Notes: generated from the letters alone by a model not told the origin. DNA of 9,365 bases from Gemmatimonadales bacterium (GCA_013003805.1 JABDII010000004.1:1-9365), one strand, 5' to 3'. Positions 1-6,794 are shown, counted from the first letter of the stretch. Numbers and translations are program-made.

Positions 1-2
1 CG

Positions 3-950
3 CTGGCCGCCGCGAACGCTGCCGGTACCGACCCACCGCGGATTCAGCTTTTGCTGCAAACCGTGTCGTCTGAACCGGCAGCGTTCCGTCCAACTGGCGC
101 AGGCGGGGATGGGGACGGATCACGCTACGCAGCGATTGTGCTCGATATTTTCCAGTGGATGGACGCCACGTACGGGATGGTGCCGGACGAAATTGGAATT
201 GCGAACGAACCGAACATCATCGGGAACTGGGGGTTTACGGATGAGGCGTTCGCGATGCGGGCCACCGCCGACTTGCTCAGCGCCAACGGCTACACGCCGC
301 GGTTTGTTTCAGCGACCAACAGTACGGAAAACGCCGCTCTCACTCACTTCGATGCGGTAGCGGCAACGGCGAACGGGATTGCTGCCGGGATTCCATCTGC
401 GCTCACGTGGCACCGGTACGGCGGACAGACACTTGCGAATCGGCAAGCAATCGCTGCACGACTCAGTGATAGCTTTCCGGGGTTGATGACCGAATGGATT
501 GTGAGGAGCGGCACGGTGCAGCAATCGCTCGAGCAGGTGGTACTGGAGGCAAACGGCAGCGGGTGGGCACAGCTTAACATTCTCGACTACATCCGGTCGG
601 CCTCGCCTGGCGACGGGAACCCTGTTGTAACCGCTGGCACTCGGTACATTCCGGAGTACTTGCGGCATTTGCGCCGGGGTGCGCGCCGTGTGGCAAGCAC
701 CGAAGCGCATGCGAGCATTGCCGCTGCTCTGGCCTGGGTGCGCCCTGAGGGCAAGCACGTGGTGACAGTGCGCTCCACCGCAGCTATCGGCAGCTTCACC
801 GTTGGTGGGTTGCCTGCCGGGACATATGATGTGAGCGAAACGACGGCATTCGTCGAGCGCCAGGCCGGGACCCCGGTCGTCGTAACCAATGGCAGTACAG
901 CGACATTAGCCGCATCTGCTGCTGGGGTTCTTTCTTTGGTGAGGCAATGA
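3..950 (+). CDS. Glycoside hydrolase, clan GH-A-like (TIM barrel plus C-terminal beta domain), 5' partial
   Basis: The reading frame is open from the left window edge, so the true start lies upstream; the TTG at 51 is not needed as a start. Two sites look like the retaining clan GH-A catalytic pair: GIANEPN with the proposed acid/base Glu at 207-209, and LMTEWI with the proposed nucleophile Glu at 492-494. They are 95 residues apart, as expected for strands beta-4 and beta-7 of a (beta/alpha)8 barrel, and a TWHRYGG segment lies between them. After about 650 the sequence changes to a small beta-rich domain (FTVGGLPAGTYDV, then short hydrophobic strands), like the C-terminal beta domains of GH30/GH39-type enzymes. 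The role is probably cleavage of an extracellular or periplasmic polysaccharide; substrate and family cannot be assigned, and any signal peptide is off the window. The stop overlaps the ATG of the next gene (ATGA at 947-950), which implies translational coupling. Confidence 0.72.
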   Translation: MAAANAAGTDPPRIQLLLQTVSSEPAAFRPTGAGGDGDGSRYAAIVLDIFQWMDATYGMVPDEIGIANEPNIIGNWGFTDEAFAMRATADLLSANGYTPRFVSATNSTENAALTHFDAVAATANGIAAGIPSALTWHRYGGQTLANRQAIAARLSDSFPGLMTEWIVRSGTVQQSLEQVVLEANGSGWAQLNILDYIRSASPGDGNPVVTAGTRYIPEYLRHLRRGARRVASTEAHASIAAALAWVRPEGKHVVTVRSTAAIGSFTVGGLPAGTYDVSETTAFVERQAGTPVVVTNGSTATLAASAAGVLSLVRQ

Positions 951-1609
951 TGGCCCTAACACCAGCCGTTTCGTCGTCGTTCGTTATCTGTGCCGGAGCC
1001 CTTGTGGACTCCGATTGCACCGACGACCTTCGATACCAGCTACGTCGCGCACACAGGCCGCGTGGTGGGTCCGCTGACAGGCGATTAACAACGCCGCCCG
1101 CGGAGACCTGATTGTTGTGGCGAACGGCAGCGTGCATCCGCCCGTGACGTTGCCCGCTAAGGCCCTTGATGGCATGAAGACCATCAACATGGTCAGTGAA
1201 GCCCTTACACCGAAACGGTGCTGGGGGGCGGGAACATCAAGGCGGTTGGGGAGCGCGTGACTCCGGCGGACCTCGGGCAAATGGCGACGATTAGGTCGTC
1301 AAGCGTGAGCCCGGCGCTCGATAACAACCTCAGCGGGACCAATGCGAGCTACTACCGGTTCGAGTTTATCAACTTCGACATTGCACCCTACCCTACCCGA
1401 CCCGCCCGGACTCAGTGAACTTTGGTGTGGTGCGGTTTCCGCATGACGCCTCGTTAGGCTATACGACCGTCGCCGAAATCCCACGAAACCTGATCCTGAG
1501 CCATTGCATCGTGAATGGGCAGGTCGGATTTGGCACCGACCCCATGAGTAATGAGGCGGCTGCGTTCATGTACATGCAATTGGCCGGAGAGGAGATGGGG
1601 GGCAATTGA
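947..1609 (+). pseudogene. Right-handed beta-helix (pectate-lyase-like) protein, multiply frameshifted and 3'-truncated
   Basis: No single frame covers this stretch, but successive frames give one family-like protein. From ATG 947 there is a signal-like start (MMALTPAVSSSFVICAGA), then TTFDTSYVAHTGRVVGPLTG in a second frame to about 1080. AINNAARGDLIVVANGS and TLPAKALDGMKTI follow from 1081 in a third frame. After a shift near 1203-1217 comes GERVTPADLGQMATIRSSS and YYRFEFINFDIAP, and after a shift near 1385-1412 comes NFGVVRFPHD and IPRNLILSHCIVNG, ending at TGA 1607-1609. The order (N-terminal INNA.xGD, LPAK..GM, RVTP.....MATIRS, YRFEFINF, IPRNLILSHCIV) is typical of the N-terminal third of secreted beta-helix proteins of several hundred residues. 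The rest of the helix is missing. I read it as a decaying gene that was once coupled to the glycoside hydrolase; clustered indel errors in the assembly are the main alternative. Confidence 0.6.
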
Positions 1610-1726
1610 GGCGCATCCGCCATGTCCGGGCATGGAATCCAGCGGCCGCGTAGCTAAGTTTGGATACTTACGAGGATCCTCAGCCCCACGCGATTGGTGG
1701 GGAGACCACCCTGCCGGAAGGAATCG

Positions 1727-2569
1727 ATGGACTACTCACTCGTGGTTTCCAACCCCCCGCATGCCGAGGTGGATGCTGTCAAGGCGGCCGAGGTGCTTCA
1801 GCTCGCGCCGGCCGAGGCGCGAATCAAGGCGAACTATCCGGCCCCCGAGATCTGGCTGGCCGCATCCAGCCGAGATCAACTGGATGCCGCGTCGAAGCAG
1901 CTGGGTGAGGCCGGACTCAACACCTCGACGCTCGCCGCCACCGACTTGCTCGGCGTCCCGAAGCAGGCCCGCGCAACCAACTTCGAGTTTACCGACACGC
2001 ACCTCGCGGCCACGGTCGACAGCGCCGTGCTCGAACTTCCTTACGACCTGCCCGGGCAGCTGATCTACTGCAAGCCGCCCGACAAGTTGGCCGACGGCCG
2101 CACCAAGTCGACGACCGCCTCATGGGTCGGCAAGCCAAGCTCGAGCGCCATGCTCGGCGCCCTGAGCGCGGCGCCCAAGATGGAATCGGAAGCCGATGAG
2201 TCGGAGTTGGCCTTCCTGGATCTGTTTGCGTTAGTCGGCGGTGAAGAGCGGCGGATCACCTTCGTCGAAGGGACCGTCGATTTCGCCACACGCGATCCCC
2301 AGCAGATACGGGCGCGGCTCGCGAAATTCGTAAAAGATTGTGAGAACCGGTTCACCCACATCACCTGCGATCGGCGGATGGAGAACTTGCGCGTGCGCCG
2401 CCGCACCATGGTCAGCACGCTCGATGAGATGGCCGATCGCCGGAAGCTCTTGTCGTATGGGAGCCGGGCGCTCCACATGTTGCTCGAGGGCGTCTCGACT
2501 GATCTGACCGGTGTGACCCAATCCGAGCTCTGCGCTCGGCTCTCGTACTTGATGGCGCGAGCGTCCTAG
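1727..2569 (+). CDS. Conserved-looking hypothetical protein, 280 aa, with L7/L12-like N-terminal segment
   Basis: I do not recognise a named family. The ATG at 1727 is chosen because GGAAGGAA lies just upstream at 1716-1723; an in-frame GTG/ATG-like extension to 1694 lacks such a site. Residues about 15-65 (DAVKAAEVLQLAPAEARIK followed by a helix ending in LGEAGL) resemble the ribosomal L7/L12 C-terminal or ClpS-like fold often seen at the start of uncharacterised bacterial proteins. Residues about 85-120 look like beta strands, and about 128-165 are low in hydrophobics and rich in Ser/Ala/Glu, probably a linker. A second alpha/beta block follows (FLDLFALVGGEERRITFVEG). The C-terminal third is strongly helical and basic (RRMENLRVRRRT). 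There is no signal peptide or membrane segment, so it is probably cytosolic. The cupin gene starts 5 bp after its stop, so the two are likely co-transcribed. Confidence 0.75.
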   Translation: MDYSLVVSNPPHAEVDAVKAAEVLQLAPAEARIKANYPAPEIWLAASSRDQLDAASKQLGEAGLNTSTLAATDLLGVPKQARATNFEFTDTHLAATVDSAVLELPYDLPGQLIYCKPPDKLADGRTKSTTASWVGKPSSSAMLGALSAAPKMESEADESELAFLDLFALVGGEERRITFVEGTVDFATRDPQQIRARLAKFVKDCENRFTHITCDRRMENLRVRRRTMVSTLDEMADRRKLLSYGSRALHMLLEGVSTDLTGVTQSELCARLSYLMARAS

Positions 2570-2574
2570 GCCGC

Positions 2575-2940
2575 ATGCCCAAACTCATCGACGCACCGAC
2601 CATCATCCAGGCAGCCGGCAACAAGCCCAAGCAGATCGAGGAGTATGCCGGCCGGGTGAATTCCGGGCATTCGAACGTGAGCGTGGCCCGAATGGTGGCG
2701 CCCGCGGGGTGGATCGAGCCCGGCCAGCGACCCGAGTTCGAGGAAATCACGCTAGTGCTCCAGGGACTGCTTCGGGTGGAGCACGAGGGAGGCACCCTCG
2801 ATGTGCGAGCCGGCCAGGCCGTAGTGGCCCAGCCGGGCGAGTGGATTCGGTACTCGTGTCCCGAGCCTGCCGGCGCGGAGTACGTGGCGGTGTGCCTGCC
2901 GGCGTTCGCACCGGAGACGGTGCACCGAGACGCCACGTAG
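2575..2940 (+). CDS. Cupin-domain protein, EutQ-like, 121 aa
   Basis: This is a single-domain cupin of typical length. The first cupin motif is at residues about 49-64 (EFEEITLVLQG), the inter-motif strand at 65-79 (LLRVEHEGGTLDVRAG), and the second motif at 80-93 (GQAVVAQPGEWIRY). The tail AEYVAVCLPAFAPETVHRD is characteristic of a EutQ-like/DUF861-like subset. The usual HxH...E...H metal ligands are mostly absent: Gln-Arg-Pro stands where HxH should be, and Arg/Tyr where the last His should be, while Glu57 is kept. Metal-dependent catalysis is therefore uncertain, and a small-molecule-binding role is possible. ATG 2575 has only a weak Shine-Dalgarno; its position 5 bp after the upstream stop suggests translational coupling. 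The substrate is unknown. Confidence 0.85.
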   Translation: MPKLIDAPTIIQAAGNKPKQIEEYAGRVNSGHSNVSVARMVAPAGWIEPGQRPEFEEITLVLQGLLRVEHEGGTLDVRAGQAVVAQPGEWIRYSCPEPAGAEYVAVCLPAFAPETVHRDAT

Positions 2941-3073
2941 CAGCCGGCTCGGTTGAATGGTCGCCAGACGCAGGTTGAGGGTCTCAGCGGGATAGACAGC
3001 GAGTGGAACTCGCCGCCGGTCCTAGTCACGGCGCCCGACGCGCGCCATCTTTGTGCGTGCGGAGGACCCCCAC

Positions 3074-3637
3074 GTGAAGATCGCCTTCATCGGCTCACAC
3101 GGCGTCGGCAAGACGACGCTCTGCTTCGACCTGGCATCGCGACTCAAGCGCCTCGACCTCGGCGTGGACATCGTCAAGGAGGTCGTGCGTAGCTGCCCCC
3201 TGCCCATCAATCAGGACACTACGCTCGAGGCCCAGGCGTGGATCATCCACACCCAGATCGCCGAGGAGATCGCATCGGCCACGCAGTATGAGGCCGTCAT
3301 CTGCGACCGTTCGGTGCTGGACAACTACGCCTACCTGGTACACAAGGTGGGCCGGCAGCGGGAGTACGATCTGCTGACCGGGCGCTGGATCACCAGCTAC
3401 AGCGGGCTCTTCAAGGTCCCGGTGCTCGACGAGCCGTCGTTCGACGGAATGCGTGACCTGAGCGGGACCTTTCAGCGGGAAATCGACGAAGTCATCGACG
3501 AGCTGCTCGATTTTTTCAAGGTTGAGTGCCATCGGCTCGATCCCGACGACCGCGAAGGTTGGGTGGATGCCGTGTTGCTGGCGATGGGCCTGCCGCTCAA
3601 ACCACCGCAGATCGACATGTTCACCGGCGGCGGTTGA
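3074..3637 (+). CDS. P-loop NTPase / nucleotide-kinase-like protein (AAA_28 type), 187 aa, with clamp-motif-like tail
   Basis: The GTG start at 3074 is preferred over GTG 3053 because GGAGG at 3061-3065 sits 8 bp before it and the protein then begins directly with the first strand (VKIAFIGSHGVGKTT). The Walker A motif GSHGVGKTT is at residues 7-15. CDRSVLDNYAYL at 78-89 is the DRS/lid-type segment seen in thymidylate-kinase-like and NadR/AAA_28-type P-loop proteins. Residues 105-150 hold helices and a Walker-B-like hydrophobic region. It is probably a cytosolic phosphotransferase or NTPase; the substrate cannot be read from the sequence. The last residues, PPQIDMFTGGG, form an exposed Pro-rich tail whose QIDMF (3608-3622) matches the bacterial beta-clamp-binding consensus QxxLF/QL[SD]LF. 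A 133-bp gap separates it from the cupin gene, so it may have its own promoter. Confidence 0.82.
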   Translation: MKIAFIGSHGVGKTTLCFDLASRLKRLDLGVDIVKEVVRSCPLPINQDTTLEAQAWIIHTQIAEEIASATQYEAVICDRSVLDNYAYLVHKVGRQREYDLLTGRWITSYSGLFKVPVLDEPSFDGMRDLSGTFQREIDEVIDELLDFFKVECHRLDPDDREGWVDAVLLAMGLPLKPPQIDMFTGGG

Positions 3638-3693
3638 ACACTGCTCCGGCGTTCTCGTCGCAGACGTTCACGCGACATCACCGTCGAGGGAAG

Positions 3694-4329
3694 ATGATCG
3701 ACGAGTTCACTCGGCCGCTGAGCCCGGCGGAACGAAGGACCCTCGAGTCGCAGGCGTCCCGGTTCGAGCGCGATCGCCCACGTCTGAAACGCGCCATCCT
3801 ATTCAGCGCGGTGGGCATCATCGGGGTTCTCTGGCTGTTCACCGTCCTCGCGTCCGACACCGACTGGCGCATCATCACCGCCTTCTGGGCTGTCTTGGGT
3901 GGGGTCATCGGAGCCTGGGCATGGCGAGAGCAGGCGGGCGGGATCAACCGGCGGCTCAGCGGCATCCGGTCGGCCGTCCATCGGGACCAAGCGGACGTAG
4001 TGCGCATTCGATCGGATGCCGTGGTTGAATTCGAAGAGGTCGAGGATGAAGGTGCGGCGCATGCCTTCCAAGTGGACGAGAACTCGATCGTGTTCATCGT
4101 CGGCCAAGAGTTCTACCCCGACGCCCGCTTCCCGAACACCGACTTCTCAGTCATTCGGGTCTACGACGATCGAGGTGACTTGGCCGAGTTCTGGGTCTCC
4201 AAGGACGGCGAGCGGCTCGATCCGGTCCGGCGGATTGATACACCGTCTAGGAAGAGGCTAACCGTGCCCGACTGCTTCGCGGTCGTCGAGGGCGAGTTGG
4301 CCGATCTGGAGCACATCCTGGCGCGGTGA
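3694..4329 (+). CDS. Hypothetical membrane protein with two N-terminal transmembrane segments, 211 aa
   Basis: I do not recognise a family. ATG 3694 is chosen over the longer upstream frame because GAGGGAAG lies immediately before it (3686-3693) and because the upstream extension overlaps the kinase gene and is Arg-rich noise. Residues 1-33 are charged and probably cytoplasmic. TM1 spans about 34-53 (AILFSAVGIIGVLWLFTVL) and TM2 about 59-77 (RIITAFWAVLGGVIGAWAW), joined by a short acidic loop, so both termini should be cytoplasmic. Residues 80-100 form a basic amphipathic stretch. Residues 105-211 form a soluble alpha/beta domain with acidic patches (EFEEVEDEG, GQEFYPDARFPNTDF, VYDDRGDLAEFWVSKDG). 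It follows the kinase gene by 56 bp on the same strand and converges with the TetR gene, with only 15 bp between stops. Confidence 0.78.
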   Translation: MIDEFTRPLSPAERRTLESQASRFERDRPRLKRAILFSAVGIIGVLWLFTVLASDTDWRIITAFWAVLGGVIGAWAWREQAGGINRRLSGIRSAVHRDQADVVRIRSDAVVEFEEVEDEGAAHAFQVDENSIVFIVGQEFYPDARFPNTDFSVIRVYDDRGDLAEFWVSKDGERLDPVRRIDTPSRKRLTVPDCFAVVEGELADLEHILAR

Positions 4330-4344
4330 TATGCTGCGAGGGAT

Positions 4345-4986
4345 TTAGCCCGCGACACCTCGTCCCAATACCTCGGTGGCTTGGCGCGCCAGCACTTCCA
4401 CTTGTTGATCCGACATGTCCGGTTTGCCGACCCGTTGGTCCACCAGGAGCATCGCGAGGCCGTGCACCAGGGCCCAGGCGCTAAGCGCGAAGTTGCCGGG
4501 TTCTCCGCCACCGCCGGACCCGGTCTCCATGGAATCTTGCATCGCAGCACCCAGGGCCGCGTAGGCTGCCCCCGATTCCCGTTGGAGTTCCTCATGACTC
4601 TCGCGGCGGCGGAGCTCACCGCCGAACATCAATCGATAGAGCTGAGGATTCTGCACGGCGAACAACACGTACGCGACGCCCATCTCCTGCATCCGCTCGA
4701 GCGGATTGCCTTCCGTCGACGCCACTCGTTCCACCATAGCCGCTCGGAGCGACCGGAACCCTTCCGCAGCGACCGCCGCTAAGAGCGCCTCTCGATCGGC
4801 GAAGTGGTGGTAGGGCGCCGCCCGGCTCACTCCGGCCTCCCGGGCGATGGCCCTGAGGCTCACATGACTGGGGTCGAACTCCTCCAGGAGGCGGAGGGCC
4901 ACGTCGAGCAGGGTACGGCGTAGGTCGCCGTGATGATAGGACCGGTTGGAACCGGCTCGGGGCTTATCTACAGCCTTCCGAGGCAT
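4345..4986 (-). CDS. TetR-family transcriptional repressor with WHG-type C-terminal domain, 213 aa
   Basis: The N-terminal DNA-binding domain is at residues about 18-68: YHHGDLRRTLLDVALRLL, then the helix-turn-helix SLRAIAREAGVSRAAPYHHF, ending in DREALLAAV. The YHHGDLR opening, the APYHHF recognition helix and the C-terminal segment VAYVLFAVQNPQLYRLMFGG (about 104-123) are typical of the TetR_C WHG group, whose members usually repress neighbouring transporter genes. The second half is helical, with a Gly-rich loop (GSGGGG) around residue 156. It is transcribed divergently from the ABC permease across a 76-bp gap containing a perfect palindrome and a second partial site touching its own start codon, so autoregulation and control of the exporter are strongly suggested. 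No clear Shine-Dalgarno precedes its ATG. The ligand is unknown. Confidence 0.93.
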   Translation of the reverse strand: MPRKAVDKPRAGSNRSYHHGDLRRTLLDVALRLLEEFDPSHVSLRAIAREAGVSRAAPYHHFADREALLAAVAAEGFRSLRAAMVERVASTEGNPLERMQEMGVAYVLFAVQNPQLYRLMFGGELRRRESHEELQRESGAAYAALGAAMQDSMETGSGGGGEPGNFALSAWALVHGLAMLLVDQRVGKPDMSDQQVEVLARQATEVLGRGVAG

Positions 4987-5002
4987 CTTGACACCGTCAG
5001 GT
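4985..5002. promoter_or_regulatory. Secondary, imperfect operator half-site pair
   Basis: ATCTTGACA at 4985-4993 repeats nine bases of the main palindrome's left arm (5011-5019) exactly, at a spacing of 26 bp. It is followed after CC by GTCAGG, an imperfect mirror of the half-site. It covers the TetR start codon region. It is likely a lower-affinity second operator; the proposed -35 of the exporter promoter also falls here. Confidence 0.5.
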
Positions 5003-5015
5003 TAAGGTGTATCTT
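4988..5015 (+). promoter_or_regulatory. Candidate promoter for the ABC exporter operon
   Basis: A consensus -35 TTGACA (4988-4993), a 16-bp spacer and a -10-like TATCTT (5010-5015, 4 of 6 matching TATAAT). This would start transcription near the centre of the palindrome, about 40 bp before the permease ATG. The -10 lies in the left palindrome arm. Confidence 0.45.
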
Positions 5016-5036
5016 GACATTGTCAAGATACACCTT
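5004..5036. promoter_or_regulatory. Perfect 33-bp palindrome: predicted TetR operator
   Basis: AAGGTGTATCTTGACA (5004-5019), one central base (T5020), then its exact reverse complement (5021-5036). Sixteen-bp arms with a one-base centre fit a dimeric TetR-type operator. The element lies between the divergent TetR gene and the ABC exporter genes and overlaps the -10-like hexamers proposed for both directions, so bound repressor should block both promoters. That this particular repressor binds it is inferred from position and symmetry. Confidence 0.88.
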
Positions 5037-5052
5037 CGGTGGCCCCAGGCAA
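5025..5052 (-). promoter_or_regulatory. Candidate promoter for the TetR gene
   Basis: On the minus strand TTGCCT (complement of 5047-5052), a 16-bp spacer and TATCTT (complement of 5025-5030) mirror the layout of the opposite promoter; the -10 is the palindrome's right arm. The -35 is weaker (4 of 6). This would give a leader of roughly 25-30 nt before the TetR start codon. Confidence 0.35.
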
Positions 5053-5062
5053 GAGGCGAATC

Positions 5063-5839
5063 ATGTCGGCCATCCTCTTCGATAGCGTGCGCGTAGCCCA
5101 TCGCGTTCTCATCGAGCTGATGCGGAATCGACGGCTGCTCTTCTTCTGGATCCTGTTCCCAACCCTGATGCTGCTCCTGTTCGGGTGGGTGTACGCCGAC
5201 GAATACGGCGGGCTTGGCCCCTCGTTTACCTGGACCGCGCCCGGCATTCTCCTCGGCGCCGCGATGTTCTTCAGCTGTCTCGGTGGGCCGGTGTCGTTGA
5301 TCGTCGGCGAACGAGAGCGGCGGACGCTCCGACGCCTGCTGCTCTCACCGCTGTCCGGAACGGCGTACTACGGCGGGGTCGTATTGGCGCACCTCGCGAT
5401 CGCGCTGGGCCAAGCTGCCATCGTCTACGGGTTGACCTACGCGGCTGGCGGTGGATTTCGCGGCTCCGTCTGGTTGGGGGCCCTCATCCTCTTCCTGAGC
5501 GCCATGTGCTACGTGGGACTGGGCTTCTTCTTCGGTGCACGATTCGCTGGGAGAACTGAAGACGTTACCGGTCCTGTAGCAGCCGTCGGAGTCCCGCTGC
5601 TGGTCATGGGGGGGACCTTCTTCCCCGTCGAACTCTTGCCACCGTTCCTACACACCCTGGCCCAGGCGGACCCGATCTATCACATGAACATGGCGCTCAA
5701 GGCTGTAGCGCAAGAAGGCGCGGACATCAAGGCCATCGCGCTCAACCTGTTCTTCCTGCTTGGCTTTGCCGCCTGCTCGCTGGCACTCGGCACGCGTGCC
5801 TATCGACAGATGCTGGGCCGTGAACGGGCGGGGGCCTGA
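5063..5839 (+). CDS. ABC-2 type exporter permease, 258 aa
   Basis: This is an integral membrane subunit of an ABC-2 (DrrB-like) exporter. ATG 5063 is preferred over GTG 5039 because AAGAGG (5051-5056) lies 6 bp before it and because 5039 falls in the regulatory region. Six hydrophobic segments are visible at residues about 26-44, 59-83, 103-127, 137-160, 170-188 and 225-245. The cytoplasmic loop after segment 2 carries GERERRTLRRLLLSPLS, the E-rich/TLxxLLxxPLS coupling motif of this family. GGTFFPVELLPPFL at about 183-196 is the typical re-entrant FPxxxxPxxL segment before the last periplasmic loop. Length is normal for a single-domain ABC-2 permease, so two copies should pair with two ATPase chains. 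The ATPase gene begins 1 bp after its stop. The substrate is unknown; such pairs move antibiotics, lipids or polysaccharides. Confidence 0.92.
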   Translation: MSAILFDSVRVAHRVLIELMRNRRLLFFWILFPTLMLLLFGWVYADEYGGLGPSFTWTAPGILLGAAMFFSCLGGPVSLIVGERERRTLRRLLLSPLSGTAYYGGVVLAHLAIALGQAAIVYGLTYAAGGGFRGSVWLGALILFLSAMCYVGLGFFFGARFAGRTEDVTGPVAAVGVPLLVMGGTFFPVELLPPFLHTLAQADPIYHMNMALKAVAQEGADIKAIALNLFFLLGFAACSLALGTRAYRQMLGRERAGA

Positions 5840-5840
5840 C

Positions 5841-6773
5841 ATGATGATCGAGATGCGCGATACCGAGAAGTCCTTTGGGGCCCGCCGGGTCCTGGCCGGT
5901 CTCGACCTGTCGGTTCAGGAGGGGGAGGTCTACGGGCTCTTGGGGAACAACGGTGCGGGGAAGAGTACGACTATCAATATCCTGACCGGCTTGATAGGGT
6001 CGGACGCGGGAGAGGTGTCGGTGGCGGGCCGGCCTCCGTCGGCGGAGATCCGCACCCTGATTGGCGTGGCGCCGCAGGAGATTGCCCTCTATCAGCATCT
6101 CACATGCAAAGAGAATCTCCGGTTCTTCGGGGGCATCCACCGATTGCGCGGCTCCACGCTGAAGCAGCACGTGGACCGGGTCGTCGACACCCTGGACCTT
6201 TCGGAGTACGGTGACGCACGCGTCTCCACGATGAGCGGTGGCTGGCAGCGACGGGTGAACCTCGCTGTCGCCATAGTGCACGCGCCGGCGATCGTGATTC
6301 TCGATGAGCCAACCGCCGGACTGGATGTCCAAGCGCGATACGAGCTCTGGGAGTTCGTCCGTACGCTCCGGCGTGACGGGACCACCGTCTTGCTGACTAC
6401 GCATATGATGGATGAAGCAGAGTCCCTCTGCGATCGCGTCGGCATCCTCCACGACGGGAGGATCCTGCGGGAGGGATCGATTGACGCGCTGTGCCGAGTG
6501 ATTCCTGCGGCGGAGCTCGCCGAGGTGGACGTAGAGGATATCGCCCTGCTACTCTGCCGGGCCGGCGCTCTAGGGATTCCGGTTCGCCGCTACGGAGGCC
6601 GCACGACTCTCCTGCTCCCCGCCAAGACCACCCTGGCCGATTTGATCGGGCAATTCGAGGGAGTCCCGCTCCGATCGGTCACCCTCCGGCCAGTTGGAAT
6701 ACAGCAGGTCTTCCTCGAGCTGACGCAGCCAAATAGGGTGAGCGAGGGAGTAGGGAGCGGGAGTTGCGAGTAG
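5841..6773 (+). CDS. ABC exporter ATP-binding protein (DrrA/CcmA-like), 310 aa
   Basis: This is the ATP-hydrolysing subunit partnering the upstream permease. All nucleotide-binding motifs are present: Walker A GNNGAGKST (residues 35-43), Q-loop Gln79 (GVAPQE), signature MSGGWQRRVNLA (131-142), Walker B IVILDEPTAGLD (151-162) and the H-loop LLTTHMMDEAE (His188). Trp in the signature replaces the more usual Met/Gln/Glu but keeps SGG and QRR. Residues 215-310 form a divergent accessory domain ending in QQVFLELTQP, the usual end of DrrA-type ATPases, followed by a low-complexity tail (VSEGVGSGSCE). ATG 5841 or 5844 can serve as start; 5841 follows the permease stop directly, indicating coupled translation. 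A decayed copy of its 3' end follows the gene. Confidence 0.93.
   Translation: MMIEMRDTEKSFGARRVLAGLDLSVQEGEVYGLLGNNGAGKSTTINILTGLIGSDAGEVSVAGRPPSAEIRTLIGVAPQEIALYQHLTCKENLRFFGGIHRLRGSTLKQHVDRVVDTLDLSEYGDARVSTMSGGWQRRVNLAVAIVHAPAIVILDEPTAGLDVQARYELWEFVRTLRRDGTTVLLTTHMMDEAESLCDRVGILHDGRILREGSIDALCRVIPAAELAEVDVEDIALLLCRAGALGIPVRRYGGRTTLLLPAKTTLADLIGQFEGVPLRSVTLRPVGIQQVFLELTQPNRVSEGVGSGSCE
6705..6760 (+). repeat. Copy 1 of a 90-bp-offset duplication (3' end of ABC ATPase gene)
   Basis: This copy starts with CAGGTCTTCC and includes TGACGCAGCC; both decamers recur exactly 90 bp downstream with no net indel. In frame it encodes QVFLELTQP, the conserved C-terminal end of the ATPase, followed by purine-rich sequence. 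Confidence 0.7.
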
Positions 6774-6794
6774 GGCCGCCTGCCCTCTCTGACC

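Noticed and set aside
309..758. Long minus-strand frame opposite the glycoside hydrolase
   Set aside because: It is a complementary-strand shadow of the hydrolase: its composition is Arg/Pro-rich without domain signals, while the + frame carries the catalytic motifs.
1642..1679. NotI (GCGGCCGC) and BamHI (GGATCC) sites close together, just after the truncated beta-helix gene
   Set aside because: This could suggest a vector polylinker at a junction, but GC-rich DNA yields such sites by chance, no other polylinker sites are adjacent, and the sequence on both sides looks bacterial.
2999..3013. Short hairpin GCGAGT-GGA-ACTCGC in the gap before the kinase gene
   Set aside because: Only a 6-bp stem, with no U-tract or conserved context; it is too weak to call a terminator or riboswitch.
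3526..3693. Longer upstream start for the two-TM membrane protein
   Set aside because: The extension overlaps the kinase frame and is Arg-rich noise; ATG 3694 has a Shine-Dalgarno site and starts a plausible protein.
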